Source: Acidobacteriota bacterium | GTDB taxonomy: Bacteria > Acidobacteriota > Terriglobia > UBA7540 > JAPUME01 | Direction: 5' to 3' | NCBI GenBank assembly: GCA_027294185.1 | Contig: JAPUME010000332.1 | Coordinates: 1 to 8,215 of the forward strand | DNA: 8,215 nucleotides | Part shown: positions 1 through 5,900 of the stretch, piece by piece | How the letters are laid out: each line of letters opens with the position of its first letter | Position numbering within the stretch: position 1 is the stretch's first letter | The notes under the pieces: generated by a model | The model's database searches: none | Told to the model about the DNA's origin: nothing | What the model saw: only the letters and a program-made list of their open reading frames with translations | Position numbers and translations under genes: made by a program

Positions 1-447
1 CAGAACGTTGAAGAATCGCCCCGACCACTCGCGGAAGAAGGACTGGTGAATTCCGACCAGTTCCCGTTCGAGGGCGCGTGACCCGACGGCGGCCGCGGCC
101 TGCTCTTGCTCCAGTGCCGCCACGAGTTTGTCCGTCTCCTCGATGGGGGCGGAGAGGTCTGCATCGGTAAAAAGCACCCATTCACCTCGAGCCTCCAGCA
201 CCCCCCGGCGCACAGAGAATCCTTTTCCCCGGTTCTTGCTGTTCGAAAGCAATCGGGCCTCCGGGTGTGACCGTGCCCACCCCCCTACGAGCTCTGCCGT
301 GTTGTCGCTGGAGGCGTCGTCCACGACGATGATTTCCGCCGAGAGATTCCTTGACCGAACGTAGGCCAGAATGCTTTCAAGCGAAGATCCGATGCGTTGG
401 CTTTCGTTGTATGCGGGGATGACGATGCTCAGGCGAGGTAAGTCCAT
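1..447 (-). CDS. Family 2 glycosyltransferase, dolichyl-phosphate glucosyltransferase-like (3' end off window)
   Basis: The first 149 residues are present and the C-terminus is cut by the left edge. The N-terminus reads MDLPRLSIVIPAYNES, the classic GT-A opening. It is followed by VVDDASSDNT (about residues 41-50, nucleotide-binding aspartates D43-D44), NRGKGFSVRRGVL (72-84) and FTDADLSAP (93-101, metal-binding DxD at 95-97). The GKG and DADLSAP pattern is typical of the dolichyl/polyprenyl-phosphate glucosyl- or mannosyltransferase branch of GT2, which moves a sugar from a nucleotide donor to a membrane lipid phosphate. The actual donor and acceptor cannot be read here. A stop codon (460-462) lies in frame just upstream, so the ATG at 447 is the only sensible start. 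An AGGGA ribosome site (453-457) sits five bases before it. The gene follows pcm after 67 bases but has its own promoter. Confidence 0.88.
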   Translation of the reverse strand, partial: MDLPRLSIVIPAYNESQRIGSSLESILAYVRSRNLSAEIIVVDDASSDNTAELVGGWARSHPEARLLSNSKNRGKGFSVRRGVLEARGEWVLFTDADLSAPIEETDKLVAALEQEQAAAAVGSRALERELVGIHQSFFREWSGRFFNVL

Positions 448-458
448 CAGCGTCCCTG

Positions 459-487
459 ACTATAGTGAGTTCGGAAACGCTCGTCAA
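459..487 (-). promoter_or_regulatory. Sigma70-type promoter of the glycosyltransferase gene
   Basis: On the minus strand TTGACG (487-482) is followed by a 17-base spacer and TATAGT (464-459). Each hexamer matches the sigma70 consensus at five of six positions, with ideal spacing, making this the best promoter in the window. The expected transcript start, about 450-452, leaves only 3-5 bases before the ATG at 447. The AGGGA at 453-457 would then be mostly outside the mRNA, and the message would be nearly leaderless. The element lies wholly between pcm and the glycosyltransferase gene, so the second gene need not depend on read-through. Confidence 0.55.
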
Positions 488-514
488 ACCGGAGGATCAG
501 GCGGAAAGGAAAGA

Positions 515-1210
515 TCAGTGGGTGCGAATCGTCTTTTCGGGCCAGCCGTACTTGCCGATCAGAGGCACGAACTGGCAGGGGTCGAGTGTGCGTGTGTGCT
601 GCTCGGAGCCGTGCTTGAAGATCAGCAGCAGGACTTGTTGTGCCAAATCTCCTACAGGTATGACGAGACGGCCCCCGTCGGCGAGCTGCTGGGTAAGGAT
701 GGGTGGCACCTTGGGAGCCGCTGCCGTGATGAGAATAGCGTCGTAGGGAGCCTGTGAGGGGTACCCTTCGCTGCCATCCCCACAGATGAGGGTGATTTCC
801 CTGTAATTCAATTCAGCCAATCGAACCCGAGCCGTTTCTGCCAGTGCAGGGTTTCTTTCGACCGAGTAAACGCGTGCTCCGAGATAAGCGAGGACCGCGG
901 CCTGATAGCCCGAACCCGTGCCCACTTCGAGGATTTTCTCTCCGGGCCGCACCTGGGCAGCCTGGGTCATGGCGGCGACAATGTAGGGTTGGGAAATCGT
1001 TTCGTGCTCTCCGATGGGCAGAGGACGGTCCTCGTAGGCATGGTCGGCCAGGGAGGGAGGCACAAACTTATGGCGAGGAACCTCGCACATTGCCTCCAGA
1101 ACCCGCGAGTCACGGATGCCGCGACGCCGAATCTGAACCTCCAACATCTCTCGTCTTTCGGCTTCGAAAGGAACTTCCGGGTCCAATTCAATTCTCGAGG
1201 AACGAGTCAT
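515..1210 (-). CDS. pcm: Protein-L-isoaspartate O-methyltransferase
   Basis: This enzyme uses S-adenosylmethionine to methylate L-isoaspartyl residues in aged proteins, starting their conversion back to aspartate. It is normally cytosolic. The 231-residue product is close to the usual bacterial length. Visible family marks are MLEVQIRRRGIRD (22-34), VPRHKFVP (44-51), the active-site TISQPYIVA (71-79, including the conserved Ser73), SAM motif I ILEVGTGSGYQ (93-103), VYSVER (114-119), GDGSEGY (144-150), YDAILITAAAP (156-166) and LADGGRLVIPVG (176-187), then the C-terminal CQFVPLIGKYGW. The ATG at 1210 has no recognisable Shine-Dalgarno in the preceding 25 bases. Met22 is an alternative start, but the longer form is plausible and fits the promoter at 1244-1253. 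It is divergent from the thiF-like gene. Confidence 0.96.
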   Translation of the reverse strand: MTRSSRIELDPEVPFEAERREMLEVQIRRRGIRDSRVLEAMCEVPRHKFVPPSLADHAYEDRPLPIGEHETISQPYIVAAMTQAAQVRPGEKILEVGTGSGYQAAVLAYLGARVYSVERNPALAETARVRLAELNYREITLICGDGSEGYPSQAPYDAILITAAAPKVPPILTQQLADGGRLVIPVGDLAQQVLLLIFKHGSEQHTRTLDPCQFVPLIGKYGWPEKTIRTH

Positions 1211-1243
1211 ACGTTTTTGGCAAAGGGGGCCGTTCCTGGGTTG

Positions 1244-1253
1244 AGTATAGCAC
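1244..1253 (-). promoter_or_regulatory. Extended -10 promoter element of pcm
   Basis: The minus strand reads GTGCTATACT, that is TGC followed by TATACT, an extended -10 element. It ends 33 bases before the pcm ATG, predicting a leader of about 26 bases. No good -35 hexamer lies 16-18 bases upstream, as is usual where a TGn extension compensates. The identical 10-mer occurs upstream of rocA at nearly the same distance. Confidence 0.5.
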
Positions 1254-1283
1254 TCCTTACCGGAGTCGACGGCCCGGCGGGTA

Positions 1284-1300
1284 TATAATACAGAAGGGAG
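1284..1300 (+). promoter_or_regulatory. -10 box and ribosome-binding site of the thiF-like gene
   Basis: A perfect TATAAT lies at 1284-1289 (overlapping TATATA at 1282-1287), and AAGGGAG at 1294-1300 lies six bases before the GTG at 1307. The ribosome site supports GTG as the true start. If TATAAT is the active -10, transcription begins around 1295-1297, so the leader is only about 10-12 bases and would clip the ribosome site. No convincing -35 hexamer is seen. Confidence 0.45.
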
Positions 1301-1306
1301 AGCCGG

Positions 1307-2335
1307 GTGGCCGAATCAAACGAAACAAGTTCGAAATATTCTCGCCAGACGTTGTTTCCTCCGATCGGGGTGGATGGGCAGAAGCGCCTTCGCCGCTCTC
1401 AGGTATTGATTGTAGGCTGCGGCGCGCTGGGGACGGCGCAGGCGAACGCCCTGGTGCGCGCCGGCATCGGCCGCCTGCGTATTGTTGACCGGGACTTTGT
1501 GGAAGAGAGCAACCTGCAACGCCAGATGCTTTTTGATGAATCCGATGCGCGGGAAAACCTTCCCAAGGCCGTTGCGGCAGAGAGAAAGCTGAAGGCCATC
1601 AACGGAGAGGTTGAGGTGGAAGGTGTGGTGGCCGACTTCGACCATCACAACGGGGAGGAATTGTCCGAAGGGTTTGAGGTCGTTCTCGACGGAACCGACA
1701 ATTTTGAGAGCCGCTTTCTGCTGAATGAGATCTCGATCCGAGGCGAGATTCCCTGGATTTACGGGGGAGCGGTGGCAAGCAACGGCAGCACCATGACCAT
1801 CGTACCCGGCAGGACAGCCTGTCTGAGTTGCCTGTTCCCGGCTCATCCGCAGGGATTGCATGAGACCTGCGACACGGTGGGCATCATCTCTTCCGCTGCC
1901 AGTTGGACCGCCGCCGTGCAGGTGGCCGAAGCCCTGAAGATTCTGCTCGCAAGATGGGACGACCTGCACGGGTGCTTTCTCTCTTATGACATCTGGGAAA
2001 ACCGTTTCGCAAAAATGCGTGTGCGACCGAACCCGTCCTGTTCGGTTTGCCACGAGCGTCGATTCGTTTATCTGGAGGGCCGGGGTCCTACGAGGGTCAG
2101 CCTTTGCGGGCGCGACTCGGTGCAGATTTACCAGCGAGGCAAGAGGCGAATCGACCTCAACGAGCTCCGGAAGAGACTTGAAAAAGTAGGGCCGGTAAAA
2201 GCGAACGGGTATCTTTTGCGGTGCATCCTGGAACGATTCGAGTTGACGGTCTTCCCCGACGGGCGGACCATCGTTAAGGGCACACAAGACCCCGCGCTCG
2301 CCCGCAGCCTTTATGCCCGCTATGTAGGGGGATGA
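1307..2335 (+). CDS. thiF: ThiF/MoeB/HesA-family E1-like adenylyltransferase, Bacillus ThiF type
   Basis: Enzymes of this family adenylate the C-terminal glycine of a ubiquitin-like sulfur carrier (ThiS or MoaD) for thiamine or molybdopterin synthesis. The 342-residue product shows YSRQTLFPPIGVDGQ (11-25), nucleotide loop GCGALG (37-42), VDRDFVEESNLQRQ (60-73), NLPKAVAA (84-91), VLDGTDNFESRF (126-137), zinc cysteine pairs C172/C175 and C245/C248, and TCDTVGIIS (187-195), whose C188 matches the crossover-loop cysteine of ThiF. The extra C-terminal domain (about 260-342, with LCGRDSVQI, FPDGR, LYARYVGG) matches the roughly 340-residue Bacillus ThiF as I remember it, not the shorter E. coli MoeB. 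There is no rhodanese domain. The start is GTG. No thiS, thiG, moaD or moaE lies nearby, so the ThiF versus MoeB role is undecided. Confidence 0.85.
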   Translation: MAESNETSSKYSRQTLFPPIGVDGQKRLRRSQVLIVGCGALGTAQANALVRAGIGRLRIVDRDFVEESNLQRQMLFDESDARENLPKAVAAERKLKAINGEVEVEGVVADFDHHNGEELSEGFEVVLDGTDNFESRFLLNEISIRGEIPWIYGGAVASNGSTMTIVPGRTACLSCLFPAHPQGLHETCDTVGIISSAASWTAAVQVAEALKILLARWDDLHGCFLSYDIWENRFAKMRVRPNPSCSVCHERRFVYLEGRGPTRVSLCGRDSVQIYQRGKRRIDLNELRKRLEKVGPVKANGYLLRCILERFELTVFPDGRTIVKGTQDPALARSLYARYVGG

Positions 2336-2405
2336 CGGTCGGCAGAGAGGGTACCGCCGCGAGCCACGGGCAAGGCCGCTCAACAATCATTTCCGCCAAC
2401 CGGTC

Positions 2406-3128
2406 CTAGAAGTTTGACTCCAGAAGATCTTCTTCGTCGATGCGGCTCCGCCGAGAAAGCGAGCCACCGGAACGCGTCGGCAGCCTGCGAGCTAGGCTCG
2501 CCGGTTTCAATCCCTGCTGAGAAATCTGGACCGGACGTGTAAGCTCGAATGCCAATTCGGTGCCGGCGGGAAGAACCAGGTCTTGCCCTCGAGTGGCAAG
2601 GCGGCTGACCCAGCCGACCACCGCGCCGCCGAGCAGTCCCGTTCCGAGGGCGCCGGTAAGCACGCCGACTCCGGCTCCCACGGCGCCTCCCACGGCTGCT
2701 CCCATCGCATCTCTTCTGCGGGAATTGGGGCCTTTCAGCAATCCCTCGTCCTCGCCGACCCGAACGCCTTCGGCCATATAGACGCCCACCAGCTCAGCGC
2801 TTACGTCGTAGGATTTGCCGCTTGGCAGGCTGATCCGATCCGGGGTAATCCGCATACGCCCGACACCGCGAAAGCGGCCGGGGCGCTTGACCTGCATGAT
2901 GCGACCTTCGACCAGGCTTCCGGCCGGAATCAGAGTCTGCCCGTTCAGCATCACGGCATGGTTGATGACGGCGGAAAAGCGGTCGCCCACGTGGTTTCGG
3001 CTGGTTGTGAGGGTTTCGGACAGGCGGAAGCGAAGCTCGGTTCCTGCCCAGAGAGTGTAATTTTCAGCTTTGGCGGGTCCGGAGGTGAAAAGGAGCGCCA
3101 GCACCATTCCCGAGAGTAATCTACCCAT
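2406..3128 (-). CDS. Exported glycine-zipper protein with two AGTEL motifs
   Basis: No precise function is recognised. The 240-residue product has a signal peptide (MGRLLSGMVLALLFTSGPAKA, likely cut after residue 21). A first beta-rich module follows (about 22-120), containing WAGTELRFRLSETLTTSRNHVGDRF, IPAGSLVEGRIMQV and LPSGKSYDV. A glycine zipper of the GxxxG type (about 143-172, GAAVGGAVGAGVGV onward) comes next, then a second LPAGTELAFELTRPVQI (186-202). The basic-to-acidic tail ends DEEDLLESNF. The AGTEL/IPAGS pattern recalls TrbI/VirB10-like beta folds, and the zipper suggests membrane insertion or self-assembly in the envelope. Both are inference. The reading frame stays open upstream to a TTG at 3230. 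I chose the ATG at 3128 because AAGGAG (3137-3142) lies eight bases before it and the signal peptide begins exactly there. It is convergent with the thiF-like gene, whose stop is 70 bases away, with no clear terminator between. Confidence 0.85.
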   Translation of the reverse strand: MGRLLSGMVLALLFTSGPAKAENYTLWAGTELRFRLSETLTTSRNHVGDRFSAVINHAVMLNGQTLIPAGSLVEGRIMQVKRPGRFRGVGRMRITPDRISLPSGKSYDVSAELVGVYMAEGVRVGEDEGLLKGPNSRRRDAMGAAVGGAVGAGVGVLTGALGTGLLGGAVVGWVSRLATRGQDLVLPAGTELAFELTRPVQISQQGLKPASLARRLPTRSGGSLSRRSRIDEEDLLESNF

Positions 3129-3237
3129 TACGGTTTCTCCTTCGGGTACGTCGCTTGGCGCCAAGCCCCCAGCCTTTTCCTCCCTTTGGGTAGAGGGGCT
3201 CTTCTCAAACGCACCGATCTCAATTGTCAACAGACCC
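3129..3237 (-). promoter_or_regulatory. Roughly 100-base leader of the glycine-zipper gene with competing hairpins
   Basis: This is the predicted 5' untranslated region. It carries a perfect 14-base palindrome GCTTGGCGCCAAGC at 3153-3166, ten bases upstream of the AAGGAG ribosome site. It also carries AGCCCC (minus strand, 3200-3195), which can pair with GGGGCT (3169-3164) around a small CCC-AAA-GGG hairpin (3182-3190). The second pairing uses bases 3164-3166, which belong to the first palindrome, so the two folds exclude each other. Two alternative folds next to a ribosome site could control translation, but nothing here matches a known riboswitch. Confidence 0.3.
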
Positions 3238-3265
3238 AGTTTACCAATTTTTCGGGGATTGGCAA
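3238..3265 (-). promoter_or_regulatory. Promoter of the glycine-zipper gene
   Basis: On the minus strand TTGCCA (3265-3260, five of six to consensus) is followed by 16 bases and TAAACT (3243-3238, four of six), preceded by TGG, an extended -10 signature. Transcription would start near 3231, giving a leader of about 100 bases. A consensus TTGACA also occurs at 3230-3225 but has no fitting -10 box downstream. Confidence 0.45.
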
Positions 3266-3275
3266 TCGTTTCGTT

Positions 3276-3288
3276 GCAAGATTCTTGC
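3276..3288. repeat. 13-base perfect palindrome upstream of the -35 box
   Basis: GCAAGATTCTTGC is two perfect 6-base arms around a central T. On the minus strand it lies ten bases upstream of the TTGCCA -35 hexamer, a position typical of activator sites. It lies between the diguanylate cyclase stop (3327) and the glycine-zipper promoter. It may be a protein-binding site or chance. Confidence 0.3.
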
Positions 3289-3326
3289 CGACTCTCGGTT
3301 TCTATGGGGGAAGACGCAGAGGCCGA

Positions 3327-4175
3327 TTAGGAGCGGGGAGGAACGGGTGAAGGAATCGAGGAGGGGCGTTTGTCCCCGTACATGTTGCTGTCGGCCCCGG
3401 CAAGAGTTTGATCGGCGGAATCCCCTTTCCGGTGCAGGTGGATTCCCACGCTCAGCGAGACTTTGATATCCCCAACGCGATTGTTCTGGTGCCAGTCGTC
3501 GAGCTGTTGGTAGATTCGCTGCTTGACGATGGCGGCGCCACCCAAATCCGTTTCCGGAAGCACCAGGAGAAACTCATCTCCTCCGTAGCGGATGATGTAA
3601 TCGGAACCCCGCACGCAGGAGCGAAGGATACTGGCCACCTCTGCCAGCACAAAGTCTCCCGTCAGGTGGCCGAACCGGTCATTGACGCCCTTGAAATTGT
3701 CGATGTCGGTCATGATCAGGGTCAGGGGCCGCGAATTGCGGTCGGCGCTCGAAATTTCGCTTTGCAGAAGCTCGCGAAGCAGGCTCCGGTTAAAAACATG
3801 TGTCACGGAGTCCAGCATGCTGCTGGTCAGCTTCGATTGCGCCTCCAGCAACTGGCTGACATTCGTCAGGCGCATCTTGCGCAAATCCATTTCCCGGCGG
3901 ACCAGGAATAGGGCGAAGATGACCAGCAAAATCATGACAACGAAAAGAACCTGGGGGGGGATGGTGAAGCTGACGGTAAGTTTGTTTCCGCTCCAGATAT
4001 GCTGGGGCACAAATAAGGACAGGAACCCCAGCAGCAGCACAGACGCTGCGAAGACAACGAGGATCCACACTTCCCGCCCGCGCGATTCCAACTGGCTCAG
4101 CTCGGAAATCAGCCGGGTTCGGGGTCCGAGTTGTTCTATCTCCTCCGGCCGCTCAGGTCGGATTTCTCTCCTCAA
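3327..4175 (-). CDS. Membrane-anchored diguanylate cyclase (GGDEF domain)
   Basis: The product should make cyclic di-GMP from two GTP at the inner membrane. The 282-residue form has a charged cytoplasmic start, transmembrane helices at about 37-55 (VWILVVFAASVLLLGFLSLF) and 74-93 (PQVLFVVMILLVIFALFLV), a short coiled-coil-like linker (about 95-120) and a complete GGDEF domain (about 121-270). Key residues are metal-binding D157 in TDIDNFKGVND, the intact GGDEF signature at 198-202, and an inhibitory-site RGSD at 189-192, exactly five residues before it. Activity with product feedback is therefore expected. DSVTHVFNR stands where most relatives have DxLTGLxNR, a mild deviation. No periplasmic sensor domain is present, since only about 18 residues lie between the helices. 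I chose TTG at 4175 because GGAGAGG precedes it by five bases. The frame stays open to 4412, but that would overlap rocA by 122 bases. Confidence 0.9.
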   Translation of the reverse strand: MRREIRPERPEEIEQLGPRTRLISELSQLESRGREVWILVVFAASVLLLGFLSLFVPQHIWSGNKLTVSFTIPPQVLFVVMILLVIFALFLVRREMDLRKMRLTNVSQLLEAQSKLTSSMLDSVTHVFNRSLLRELLQSEISSADRNSRPLTLIMTDIDNFKGVNDRFGHLTGDFVLAEVASILRSCVRGSDYIIRYGGDEFLLVLPETDLGGAAIVKQRIYQQLDDWHQNNRVGDIKVSLSVGIHLHRKGDSADQTLAGADSNMYGDKRPSSIPSPVPPRS

Positions 4176-4180
4176 GGTTG

Positions 4181-4187
4181 CCTCTCC
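4181..4187 (-). promoter_or_regulatory. Ribosome-binding site deciding the TTG start of the GGDEF gene
   Basis: GGAGAGG on the minus strand ends five bases before the TTG at 4175-4173. No ATG or GTG with a ribosome site occurs in this frame between the end of rocA and the first transmembrane helix, so a TTG start is the most economical reading. Confidence 0.6.
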
Positions 4188-4193
4188 GTCCTT

Positions 4194-4213
4194 ACCCGGT
4201 CCGCCTGCCGGGT
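4194..4213. repeat. Inverted repeat just upstream of the GGDEF ribosome site
   Basis: ACCCGG (4194-4199) and CCGGGT (4208-4213) form a 6-base GC-rich stem with an 8-base loop. In the minus-strand message it ends six bases before GGAGAGG. No run of T follows, so it is not an intrinsic terminator. It could stabilise the processed message or affect translation. Confidence 0.35.
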
Positions 4214-4275
4214 GCCGAGAGCAAATTATCGGGGGAAGAAGGCAGGAAATCAACCCCGGAGTGCTGAGGGAGTTG

Positions 4276-4289
4276 AGAATCCGGATTCT
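4276..4289. repeat. 14-base palindrome directly after the rocA stop
   Basis: AGAATCCGGATTCT is a perfect palindrome beginning one base after the rocA stop codon on the minus strand. The stop is doubled (TGA then TAG). As RNA it gives only an AT-rich 5-base stem with a CCGG loop and no following T tract, so it is a poor terminator. Confidence 0.3.
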
Positions 4290-4290
4290 A

Positions 4291-5847
4291 TCAGGAGGTG
4301 ACCTTCTGGCTGATCGTCTTTGCCTGCGTGAACAACAGCAGGTAATCCTTGCCCCCGGCCTTTGAATCCGTCCCGGACATATTGAAGCCTCCGAAGGGGT
4401 GAGCTCCCACAAAAGCTCCGGTGCACTTTCGATTCATGTAAAGGTTCCCGACATGAAAGACCTGGGCCGCCCGGTCTATCTTTTCCTGGGTCCCGGTATA
4501 GACTGCGCCCGTAAGGCCGTATTCGGTGTTGTTGGCGATCTCAAGAGCATCCTCGTAGTCAGAAGCCTTGATAACCGCCAGCACGGGCCCGAAGATCTCT
4601 TCCTGGGAGATGCGGGCTTTGGGGAGAATGTCGGCGATCACGGTGGGCTGGATGAAATGGCCCTCCTGGCTGCCCTCATTGCCGCCGGTGATGAGTCTCC
4701 CCTCCTTCTTGCCGATTTGGATGTAGTTCATAATGGATTTCTTGGCTGTTTCGTTGATGACGGGGCCCATATAGGTGTTGGGATCGCCGGGCTGGCCGAC
4801 TCGAATCTGTTCCACCCTCTTCTTGAGCCCGTCCACGAATCGGTCGTAAACAGACCCCACCACAATAGTCCGGGAGCAGGCGGAACACTTCTGGCCCGAG
4901 TAACCGAAAGCGGAATTTGCCACGTCTTCAATCGCCTGTTCGAGATCACTATCCTCGTCCACTACAATCGAGTCCTTGCCGCCCATCTCAGCGATCACCC
5001 GCTTGATCCAGATCTGGCCCGGCTGGGTCTTGGCAGCAAGCTCATTGATGCCCAGGCCCACTTCCTTGGAGCCCGTGAAGGTGATAAAGCGCGTCCGGGC
5101 ATGAGCGACCAGAGCATTTCCAACCGAAGAACCGGGTCCGGGCAGATAGTTGACCACACCGGCGGGCATTCCGGCAGCCTCCAGAACTTCCATGAATTTG
5201 TACCCCGTCGTGGGTGAGTCGCTGGATGGTTTCAGAACCACAGTATTACCGGCGACGAGAGATGCCGTGGTCATTCCGGCCAAAATCGCCAGAGGGAAAT
5301 TCCAGGGAGGAATGACTACGCCCACGCCCAGCGGAATGTAGCGGAGATGATTCTTTTCTCCCGCAATCGGATGAAGGGGCTGGGGGCCTCCCAGCCGCAG
5401 GCATTCGCGAGCGTAAAACTCGCAGAAGTCGATGGTTTCCGCCACATCGGCATCGGCCTCAGCCCAGCTTTTGCCGACTTCATAAGTCATCCATGCCGCA
5501 TAGTAAAACTTTCGCTCGCGCATGATCTGGGCAGCGCCCACGGCCACCTGCGCCCGTGTCTCGGGAGAAGTCCGGCTCCAACTCTTGAAGGTTTCCTCAG
5601 CTGTCCGAACGGCCTCGTCGGCCAGCTCGACCGTGGCTTTTTCGAAGATGCCGACCACCTCGTCTTTATTCGCGGGATTGCGGGAGGCGAATTTTTCGCC
5701 GGTCTTCACCCGCTTGCCGCCGATGATCAGTTCATATTCACGGCCCAGCTCCTTGCGTACCTCCTCGAGAGCCTCCGACATCTTCTTGGAGTTCCCCTCG
5801 TCTTTGAAATTTGTGAGTGCTTCGTTCTTGAATTCAGGAAGATTCAT
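4291..5847 (-). CDS. rocA: L-glutamate gamma-semialdehyde (delta-1-pyrroline-5-carboxylate) dehydrogenase
   Basis: This NAD-linked cytosolic enzyme oxidises glutamate semialdehyde, from proline or arginine breakdown, to glutamate. The 518-residue product matches the length of stand-alone RocA/PruA-type enzymes (about 515). Seen are IPPWNFPLAI (179-188, with N183), VLKPSS (204-209), FTGSKEVG (257-264), catalytic base E287 in IAEMGGKDSIVV, nucleophile C321 in GYSGQKCSACSR, and EIFGPV (417-422). The C-terminal GAHPFGGFNMSGTDSKAGG (481-499) is the substrate-anchor loop typical of this subfamily, separating it from general aldehyde dehydrogenases. The open frame extends to 5961, but ATG 5847 is preferred: AGAGG (5855-5859) lies seven bases before it and MNLPEFKNEALTNF is the expected family N-terminus. 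No proline dehydrogenase lies in view. The GGDEF gene starts 115 bases downstream and might share its message. Confidence 0.95.
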   Translation of the reverse strand: MNLPEFKNEALTNFKDEGNSKKMSEALEEVRKELGREYELIIGGKRVKTGEKFASRNPANKDEVVGIFEKATVELADEAVRTAEETFKSWSRTSPETRAQVAVGAAQIMRERKFYYAAWMTYEVGKSWAEADADVAETIDFCEFYARECLRLGGPQPLHPIAGEKNHLRYIPLGVGVVIPPWNFPLAILAGMTTASLVAGNTVVLKPSSDSPTTGYKFMEVLEAAGMPAGVVNYLPGPGSSVGNALVAHARTRFITFTGSKEVGLGINELAAKTQPGQIWIKRVIAEMGGKDSIVVDEDSDLEQAIEDVANSAFGYSGQKCSACSRTIVVGSVYDRFVDGLKKRVEQIRVGQPGDPNTYMGPVINETAKKSIMNYIQIGKKEGRLITGGNEGSQEGHFIQPTVIADILPKARISQEEIFGPVLAVIKASDYEDALEIANNTEYGLTGAVYTGTQEKIDRAAQVFHVGNLYMNRKCTGAFVGAHPFGGFNMSGTDSKAGGKDYLLLFTQAKTISQKVTS

Positions 5848-5881
5848 AGGGTTACCTCTGGGAATTTGGGGACAAACAAGA

Positions 5882-5891
5882 AGTATAGCAC
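5882..5891 (-). promoter_or_regulatory. Extended -10 promoter element of rocA
   Basis: The minus strand reads GTGCTATACT, ending 34 bases before the rocA ATG and predicting a leader of about 27 bases that keeps the AGAGG ribosome site. The 10-mer is identical to that of pcm. The -35 region is pure GC (CGGGCC with a 17-base spacer) and does not match consensus, so the TGn extension or an activator is probably needed. Confidence 0.55.
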
Positions 5892-5900
5892 GAACCAGCA

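Noticed and set aside
128..757. Plus-strand frames across the left end
   Set aside because: They lie antisense to the glycosyltransferase and pcm, both of which have complete family motifs.
1316..2386. A 356-codon open frame on the minus strand opposite the thiF-like gene
   Set aside because: It is antisense to a gene with clear family motifs and its product shows no domain or plausible start context; it is a GC-driven shadow.
2336..2405. Possible terminator between the convergent thiF-like and glycine-zipper genes
   Set aside because: I find no stem of five or more pairs with a following T tract in these 70 bases.
2583..3119. A 178-codon plus-strand open frame opposite the glycine-zipper gene
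   Set aside because: The opposite strand has a signal peptide, ribosome site and repeated motifs; this product is low-complexity and unsupported.
3225..3230. Consensus TTGACA on the minus strand as the -35 box of the glycine-zipper gene
   Set aside because: No acceptable -10 hexamer lies 16-18 bases downstream; the TTGCCA-16-TAAACT pair just upstream fits better.
4176..4412. N-terminal extension of the GGDEF protein to an ATG at 4412
   Set aside because: It would overlap rocA by 122 bases and add a sequence rich in arginine, proline and cysteine with no family similarity; TTG 4175 has a good ribosome site.
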